Origin: Calothrix membranacea FACHB-236
GTDB lineage: Bacteria; Cyanobacteriota; Cyanobacteriia; Cyanobacteriales; Nostocaceae
Assembly: GCF_014696315.1 (NCBI RefSeq)
Contig: NZ_JACJPX010000004.1
Span: forward strand, 1-64,000
Direction of reading: 5' to 3'
DNA: 64,000 nt
Made by a program: the position numbers and the translations under genes. This document shows positions 59,195 through 64,000 of this stretch, in pieces. The stretch's first letter is position 1. Every line of letters begins with the position of its first letter. Below the pieces are notes generated by a model. The model saw nothing but the letters and a program-made list of their open reading frames with translations, was not told the DNA's origin and searched no databases.

Positions 59195-59710
59195 CTAAGG
59201 CTCGAGTGCCGGACGAACTACAAGATGACGATGTGGTTCTTTGCCGCGGCTAAAGGTTTCTAAATCTGCAAATTCTTTTAAAAATGTGTGAATTTGCCGC
59301 CTTTCAGCCGAACTTAGGGATTTTATTTCTACTTCTCTGCCTGTGGTTCGCACTTCCTCAGAAGCTGCTTCTGCCAATGCGCGGATTTCAGCTTCTCTTT
59401 TGACTCGGTAGCCATTCAACTCAATGGTATAAGAAGCTTGCTCTTCTTGTGGTTGGTTGATGTTCAGTACTGAATTAGCTAGATACTGAACTGCGTCTAG
59501 TACTGAACCATCGCTACCAATTAAAGTTCTAATTTGCTCAGGGTTGAGGTTCGTTTCATCAATTGTCAACCAGTAGTTATCTGGTTCTTCGGAGTCGCCG
59601 CCCTGAGGTTGAGCAGGTTCTAAATTCCCCCCAACCTCAGCAGATACCCCAGTAAGTAGCAGCAATGTTTTTAACCATTGCTGCCCTCGCTGCATGGGAC
59701 TGTTGCTCAT
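59195..59710 (-). CDS. jag: Jag/KhpB-type KH-R3H RNA-binding protein
   Basis: The 171-residue protein has a KH-like domain (about 50-105: IGSDGSVLDAVQYLAN) and a C-terminal R3H domain (about 110-165: MSSAERRQIHTFLKEF-like, with SLSSAERRQIHTFL). The N-terminal Jag-N domain of Firmicute KhpB is absent, as in other cyanobacteria. It starts at ATG 59710, two bases after the yidC stop, so the two are tightly coupled. The family regulates cell division or envelope genes in Firmicutes; the cyanobacterial role is unknown. Confidence 0.88.
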   Translation of the reverse strand: MSNSPMQRGQQWLKTLLLLTGVSAEVGGNLEPAQPQGGDSEEPDNYWLTIDETNLNPEQIRTLIGSDGSVLDAVQYLANSVLNINQPQEEQASYTIELNGYRVKREAEIRALAEAASEEVRTTGREVEIKSLSSAERRQIHTFLKEFADLETFSRGKEPHRHLVVRPALEP

Positions 59711-59712
59711 GA

Positions 59713-60861
59713 TCAATTTGTAGCCTTTTTCTTAGAACTTTTGGGCTCAAATGGCAATGCTTTTTGATCTGCCACTGCTGCTTCTTTTTCTTGGGTTGCT
59801 ACGATTTTTTGCAATTCTTCCGGTAAGGGTTCGCGGGAGAGAATAAAGGTTTGCAGAGTTTGGAAGATATTCCCAATTACCATATACATCAAAACCCCAG
59901 CTGGTAGTGGGAAGAACAAAAACATCCCCGAAAAGATCACAGGGGTGATTTTGTTGACCGTATCTTGCTGTGGGTTACCACCGCTAGAATTTTGCCCGGA
60001 AAGAATTTGGCTAACGTAGAGACTGATACCAAAGAAAATCACCATCGCCACAATATCCCAGTGGATTGTGCCGTCGGGATCGGTTGCGCCGACTCTACCT
60101 AAAGCATCAATGAACAGAAATCCTTTATCTGCTGCTAGTCCGGGGATGGTACCTTGAATGGTGACATCTCCAGGCTCTAAGGCTTCTATATTGCCTTCAG
60201 CGTCAATTTTAATTCTGTCTTCGCCTTTGACAACTTTCCATTCAGGAGACAATTTATTGTTTTCTGGGTGTTCTGCCAAAAGCACCTGAAATGGTTTGCC
60301 TTCAAGGGTCTGATATTGTATTTTAGTTTTTTCCCCAACCGCTAATTTATTGCCTCCAGGAAGGATAGCCGTAATACGGCTGTGTTCCCCATCAGCAATG
60401 TAGATGTTTTGGGGGGGAGTAGCAAAGGCTTGGGGTTGAATTCGTTCGATTTGTTCTGCGGGAAAGACTTGTAAGTTAACGCTGTAGTTGACTCCAGCAA
60501 AGGGTGAACCCCGCAAAGTCGCAAACAACGCCAACAATACTGGCATTTGCAGCAGCAGTGGTAAACAGCCAGCCAGAGGGTTACCAAATTCTTTCTGGAC
60601 ATTAACCATTTCCTCTTGCTGCTTTTGCGGATCGTCTTTATAACGCTCCTTGATTTCTGCCATCCGCTTTTGCATCAGAGGCTGAACAATCCGCATCCGC
60701 CGCATATTCCGGATGGAACCAGCACTCAGGGGATAGAGCGCAAAGCGGATTATCAATGTTAAAGCAACGATCGCCAATCCATAGCTAGGCACAATACCAT
60801 AGAAAAAATCTATGATTGGCAGCATCACGTTGTTCGAGAGAAACCCGATACCAAAATCCAT
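59713..60861 (-). CDS. yidC: Membrane protein insertase YidC (Oxa1/Alb3 type)
   Basis: YidC (382 aa) inserts proteins into the thylakoid and plasma membranes, alone or with SecYEG. Five or so hydrophobic helices are visible. [17 protein letters not shown] and [20 protein letters not shown] are the family core. A charged periplasmic domain of about 120 residues (130-250) is inserted between helices, and the tail is Lys-rich (SKKKATN). The start is ATG at 60861. The position in rpmH-rnpA-PH-yidC-jag is conserved in cyanobacteria. Confidence 0.96.
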   Translation of the reverse strand: MDFGIGFLSNNVMLPIIDFFYGIVPSYGLAIVALTLIIRFALYPLSAGSIRNMRRMRIVQPLMQKRMAEIKERYKDDPQKQQEEMVNVQKEFGNPLAGCLPLLLQMPVLLALFATLRGSPFAGVNYSVNLQVFPAEQIERIQPQAFATPPQNIYIADGEHSRITAILPGGNKLAVGEKTKIQYQTLEGKPFQVLLAEHPENNKLSPEWKVVKGEDRIKIDAEGNIEALEPGDVTIQGTIPGLAADKGFLFIDALGRVGATDPDGTIHWDIVAMVIFFGISLYVSQILSGQNSSGGNPQQDTVNKITPVIFSGMFLFFPLPAGVLMYMVIGNIFQTLQTFILSREPLPEELQKIVATQEKEAAVADQKALPFEPKSSKKKATN

Positions 60862-61130
60862 TATTCTGAATTCAACCTGAGGTACTGTAAACTAACTGAA
60901 TCTAATTTATCTAAATCAAGATCGGTCTGCGACTATCATCCACTACGGATAGCCGCACATGATATTAACAATTGAATGTTAAAGTCAACGAGCTTTTTTA
61001 AGTGCTGAGTAGGGAAGATGATAGAGACTAAACAAGCTGAGTGATTGCTTTTATCATTTATTTCTCTGATTCAAGCCTTTTTTGGGCGTTGAACTCAAGA
61101 AATTCAGACTCAGCACTATGAGTTAATTAA

Positions 61131-61520
61131 CTACTTAGCAGCCGCGCTATATTCGGGATTTTTAGCAACAACTTTTTCGTTAATATATTCATAAACTTCC
61201 CGGAAATTAGGAATAGCCCGCATTTCTAGACGGCTACCATTTCTGAGGGTTAGCACCATATCCCCCCACAAGCCAATAGCACGGGGAACTTTGACGATTT
61301 TGACAATTTCTGCGTAAATTACGTCAGTGCGATCGCGTCCCATCCAACCCCCAGTCACAGTTACTCGGCGATCGGTGATGCGGTAGCGTAGCCACAAAGC
61401 TCTGACAATTGCCCCAACTGCCAATGGAATCCCGATGACAGTTAGCCCAAACAGCAGGTTAAGAATTAAATCCCCAACGTGAGGGCCACCTTCATAATAA
61501 ATTTCTTCACGAATGCCCAT
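61131..61520 (-). CDS. PH-domain membrane protein
   Basis: The 129-residue protein has two closely spaced hydrophobic helices (about 15-45) and a bacterial PH-like domain (RITDRRVTVTGGWMGRDRTDV, AIGLWGDMVLTLRNGSRLEM). It overlaps the rnpA stop by 14 bases, so it is translationally coupled with rnpA in the conserved rpmH-rnpA-yidC cluster. The function is unknown. Its position suggests a role with membrane protein insertion, but this is inference only. Confidence 0.85.
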   Translation of the reverse strand: MGIREEIYYEGGPHVGDLILNLLFGLTVIGIPLAVGAIVRALWLRYRITDRRVTVTGGWMGRDRTDVIYAEIVKIVKVPRAIGLWGDMVLTLRNGSRLEMRAIPNFREVYEYINEKVVAKNPEYSAAAK

Positions 61521-61935
61521 TGAGTACCTCGGCTTGTGCTAACAACTGCTCTAATTCTTGCAGAAATTGTTGGCTTACGCACTCTCGTTCTGCTGCCGTT
61601 GGTTTCACAACTACCACTAACCGCCATCCAGGTGACAATTTGGGCAACAACTGATGCAAAGCTACTGTTATCTGCCGCTTAATCCGATTGCGGATTACTG
61701 CACGCTTGCTGACTTTTGTGCTAATGGAAATACCAAATTTTGTACTATCCAGATGCTTGGAATCAGCATCAGTTAGTTGTGTAGTCTCAGGGGCAGTATC
61801 CAAAGGAGACTTTTTGGAAGCCGACGGTTTCAAGGCCCTTAATGTGAAATAAGCACCATGTCGCCGAATTCCTTCTCGGAAAACTGCCTGGAAATCTTTT
61901 CGGGATTTTAGCCGATTCGCCTTGGGCAAAGCCAC
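61507..61935 (-). CDS. rnpA: Ribonuclease P protein component
   Basis: The 142-residue RnpA binds RNase P RNA and matures tRNA 5' ends. The family start ALPKANRLKSRKDF and the RNA-binding signature RAVIRNRIKRQI (about 79-90) are present. A 20-residue insert near 38-65 (SASKKSPLDTAPETTQLTD) makes it longer than usual. The start is GTG at 61935, 25 bases after the rpmH stop. Confidence 0.95.
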   Translation of the reverse strand: MALPKANRLKSRKDFQAVFREGIRRHGAYFTLRALKPSASKKSPLDTAPETTQLTDADSKHLDSTKFGISISTKVSKRAVIRNRIKRQITVALHQLLPKLSPGWRLVVVVKPTAAERECVSQQFLQELEQLLAQAEVLNGHS

Positions 61936-61960
61936 AGATGCTATTTTCGCCTAATGTGCC

Positions 61961-62095
61961 CTAAACGCTCAAACGATGACGGCCTTTTTTCCTTCTAGCG
62001 CGAATGACATTTCTGCCGTCTGGTGTCCGCATTCTAGCGCGAAACCCAGAAGTCCTTTTCCTCTTACGGTTAGTACCGCCCAGCGTTCTCTGCAT
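61961..62095 (-). CDS. rpmH: 50S ribosomal protein L34
   Basis: This 44-codon gene reads [20 protein letters not shown]..., then [20 protein letters not shown] and ends RLSV with TAG at 61961. That is a full-length bacterial L34. AGAGGAGGA lies seven bases upstream of the ATG as a strong ribosome-binding site. It heads the conserved rpmH-rnpA-PH-yidC-jag run on the minus strand. dnaA, often beside rpmH elsewhere, is not present here. Confidence 0.97.
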   Translation of the reverse strand: MQRTLGGTNRKRKRTSGFRARMRTPDGRNVIRARRKKGRHRLSV

Positions 62096-62360
62096 ACAGT
62101 CCTCCTCTTAGGTGATGCTTATAAAAAGTCACAATCTCTTATTTTATCACTATTACAGGTAAAAGGTAGAGATTCCGGTAAATGGTCAAGGGTCAATTAA
62201 TTTGAGATTTTGGATTTTGGATTGATCCCAACTACAAGAGTGTGGGGATAGGCGGATTTTAGATTTTAGATTTGTCCTGCCCCTTGTGGGTGGAACATGA
62301 ACCAAAAAATTTAAAATTGGCACCGTCAAAAGTCAAGGGTTAATTGGCATTTGTTTCCTA
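62096..62360. other. Repeat-rich intergenic DNA upstream of rpmH
   Basis: GATTTTGGATTTTGG- and GATTTTAGATTTTAG-type direct repeats (62202-62265), together with GTCAAGGGT elements, fill much of the gap. The promoter of the rpmH cluster is expected just upstream of 62100 but was not assigned. Confidence 0.4.
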
Positions 62361-62388
62361 TTACCCATTACCCATTACCCATTACCCA
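62361..62388. repeat. Heptamer tandem repeat TTACCCA x4
   Basis: Four perfect copies of TTACCCA end three bases before the stop of the DUF2808 gene. Confidence 0.9.
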
Positions 62389-62390
62389 AA

Positions 62391-62903
62391 TTAATTAATA
62401 CTCAAAACCCAAGAACCCACATAACGCAACATTGGGACATCACCAGGTGAGAGAACTTGGCAGTTGAAATAGTACACTCCCCCAAAGGTAGGGTTCTTCA
62501 CGTTAGATAACACCACTTCCACTTTGCTACCTGCTGGCACTGGTTCTTCAGGAAAAATTTCGATTACCCGTCCTTCCTTATCCCACTTCACTTCAGATAC
62601 AGGAACAGATTTGCCTTTGACTTTCACCTCAACCTGTTTAGGATCAAAATTTCCTTTGTAATAATCAGGGTAGGTAATAGCAAATTGAGCTACAGCCAAT
62701 TTCATTTTTTGGGCGGGAATTCTTAAAATATAACGATCCCAACCATCAGCTTGTCCGCCAAAGTCTAAACGGTAGGGCAGTTGATTTTCAGATTTAATCC
62801 CACTAAATAGTGTTAATCCTGGTAAACCCTGTGCCCAGCTGACAGCTTGGAAACCTGTCAACAAGCAGCTAGTCACCGCTAAAGTAGAAAGTAAACGTCG
62901 CAT
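62391..62903 (-). CDS. Secreted DUF2808 protein
   Basis: The 170-residue protein has a Sec signal peptide (MRRLLSTLAVTSCLLTGFQA, cleavage near SWAQ). The body matches the cyanobacterial DUF2808 family (DRYILRIPAQKMKLAVAQFA, ITYPDYYKGNFDPKQVEV, VVLSNVKNPTFGGVYYFN). It is predicted to be an all-beta extracytoplasmic protein of unknown role. It stands alone between repeat arrays. Confidence 0.92.
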   Translation of the reverse strand: MRRLLSTLAVTSCLLTGFQAVSWAQGLPGLTLFSGIKSENQLPYRLDFGGQADGWDRYILRIPAQKMKLAVAQFAITYPDYYKGNFDPKQVEVKVKGKSVPVSEVKWDKEGRVIEIFPEEPVPAGSKVEVVLSNVKNPTFGGVYYFNCQVLSPGDVPMLRYVGSWVLSIN

Positions 62904-63050
62904 AATTAAGGCTCCTCACTATCAACTAGTAAGCTTGGTTATCTAAATAACTAAAAATTTAGTATTCGTAACTAAACTTTACTACTGAATTTCTAAAAAT
63001 AGACGTTAAAAGGCAATAAAAAGTGTCATATGGTTTTGGGGCATAGGGCA
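62904..63050. other. Intergenic, AT-rich, upstream of the DUF2808 gene
   Basis: No ORF or clear hairpin was seen. It should contain the DUF2808 promoter. Confidence 0.4.
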
Positions 63051-63120
63051 TTGGTCATTGGTCATTGGTCATTGGTCATTGGTCATTGGTCATTGGTCAT
63101 TGGTCATTGGTCATTGGTCA
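63051..63120. repeat. Perfect heptamer array TTGGTCA x10
   Basis: Ten perfect tandem copies of TTGGTCA occupy exactly 70 bases, the longest array in the window. It is flanked by CACCAGTC-type repeats. Being 7 bases per unit, one added or lost copy would shift any overlapping reading frame. Confidence 0.97.
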
Positions 63121-63692
63121 TTAGTTATTTTTCCCGAGTCACCAGTCACCAGTCCCTAGTCACCAGTCCCCAATCCCTCATCGGGGATCGGAATTGTGTT
63201 GCTGAATATGTATAAATGTATCTGAATTGTAAGACCTTTGTTATAAAAATTGAGAGATACAAACAGCGATCGCCTGTTAAGTTGGGCTAGATTGATAAAA
63301 ACACGCGTGAATCCAAGTAGTTGCCATCAAAATTTACTTTGGGCAGAATCAAGTTTTTTCTAAATGGATGCATATTGCAATATGTCATAGAGGAATACAA
63401 AATTTTTAAATCCCTAAAATAAGCTGAAGAGACAGATGCACAATTTGGGAATCAACATAGGATGTGCAGTATGTAGGCCTATCTTAATTATCTAAAATTG
63501 TTAGCATCTGTTGAGTAGCAAGCTGAGCCTTGGCCTAGGAAGTGATGAGTAAAACGACAAAGGGTCAAGATGCAATCTATAAAGTAATGCAATGGCTGAA
63601 ATGACCAGCCTATGCGGTATGAGAGCGGGGAATCATTCAGCAAAAAATTACAAAATTTGCAGATATTTAGGTATTTATCTCCAGGAGATTTC
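63121..63692. other. Intergenic leader of pntA
   Basis: Repeats continue to about 63180 (CACCAGTC, CCCCAATCCC). The rest is gene-free, with AGGAGA seven bases before the pntA ATG as ribosome-binding site. A minus-strand frame at 63488-63766 overlaps pntA and is not supported. Confidence 0.45.
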
Positions 63693-64000
63693 ATGAGAAT
63701 AGCAGTAGCTAAAGAGATAGAAGTTGGTGAGCGTCGTGTAGCTTTAATTCCGGATGTTGTTGCCAAATTGGTAAAACAAGGTTTAGAAGTTTGGGTGGAA
63801 ACAGGCGCGGGAGAGCGCTCATTTTTTAGCGATTCTGCCTATGAAGCAGCAGGAGCGAAAATTATTGGCGATCCCGCTACGTTATGGGGCGAAACAGATA
63901 TTTTATTGAAAGTTAGTCCACCACAAGAAAGAGAAGATGGACGTTCAGAAATTGATTTTCTCAAAGCAGGATCTGTCTTAATTAGCTTCTTAAATCCTTT
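63693..64000 (+). CDS. pntA: NAD(P) transhydrogenase subunit alpha (5' part)
   Basis: The reading frame from ATG 63693 is open to the window edge (102 codons). It reads MRIAVAKEIEVGERRVALIP, then GLEVWVETGAGERSFF and DILLKVSPP, matching the N-terminal NAD-binding domain of PntA, which is related to alanine dehydrogenase. The enzyme couples hydride transfer from NADH to NADP with proton entry. AGGAGA upstream supports the start. pntB genes would be expected beyond the edge. Alanine dehydrogenase is the main alternative, but the VAKEIEVGERRVALIPDVV start favours PntA. Confidence 0.85.
   Translation, partial: MRIAVAKEIEVGERRVALIPDVVAKLVKQGLEVWVETGAGERSFFSDSAYEAAGAKIIGDPATLWGETDILLKVSPPQEREDGRSEIDFLKAGSVLISFLNP

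Noticed and set aside
63051-63120. Tandem array considered as a CRISPR
   Set aside because: Units are 7 bases with no spacers, and no cas gene is present.
63030-63215. 61-codon frame reading [15 protein letters not shown] repeats
   Set aside because: It is a translation of the TTGGTCA heptamer array.

Overview
The window reads as chromosomal DNA of a filamentous, Nostocales-type cyanobacterium. Supporting signs are the very frequent GCGATCGC (HIP1) octamers, the many short heptameric tandem repeats in intergenic DNA, cyanobacteria-typical families (DUF3038/DUF4335, DUF2808, Ycf46, bilin-binding GAF sensors), and an ATP synthase beta-epsilon pair standing apart from other atp genes. I saw no rRNA, tRNA, CRISPR array, prophage or complete insertion sequence.

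Layout. 1-12.4 kb: a broken tail of a PucC-like transporter, an inositol monophosphatase-family gene, a zinc-type dehydrogenase, ilvD, an orphan peptide-type ABC permease, apt, the overlapping DUF3038-DUF4335 pair, and a penicillin-binding protein carrying an FHA domain. 12.8-19.7 kb: a secreted Thr/Pro-rich protein, lspA-bioY, then pstS-pstC-pstA-pstB for high-affinity phosphate uptake, preceded by a clear three-unit Pho box. 19.9-24.9 kb: an Lhr-like helicase, a small secreted Cys peptide, a WD40 protein and a COG0523 GTPase with a Zur-type operator.

25.1-31.9 kb is the most interesting part. A 70-residue peptide with a double-glycine leader and a cationic, Cys-free C-terminal half faces a four-gene operon. 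That operon encodes a regulator with transposase-like helix-turn-helix domains, a cyclic-nucleotide-binding-like/C39-peptidase/ABC exporter, an HlyD adaptor and a SurA-like foldase. Together they look like an exported-peptide (bacteriocin or signal) system. Two near-identical hairpin-forming repeats lie upstream of the peptide gene.

32.9-44.3 kb: a hydrolase-fold protein lacking its nucleophile serine, sufE, a CAP protein, a T2 ribonuclease, an acyl-CoA synthetase, DUF2243 and NADAR proteins, a multi-GAF bilin-type histidine kinase, an alpha/beta hydrolase and a small membrane protein. 44.7-56.5 kb: an SPFH protein, atpD-atpC, a SirB1-type protein, a GGDEF-EAL protein, a five-repeat peptidoglycan-binding protein and an SH3 protein. 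56.8-62.1 kb: ycf46, DUF177, and the conserved rpmH-rnpA-PH-yidC-jag cluster; rpmH is only 44 codons. The window ends with a DUF2808 protein, a perfect ten-copy heptamer array and the start of pntA. Starts were moved downstream wherever an upstream extension was unsupported or built from intergenic repeat sequence.
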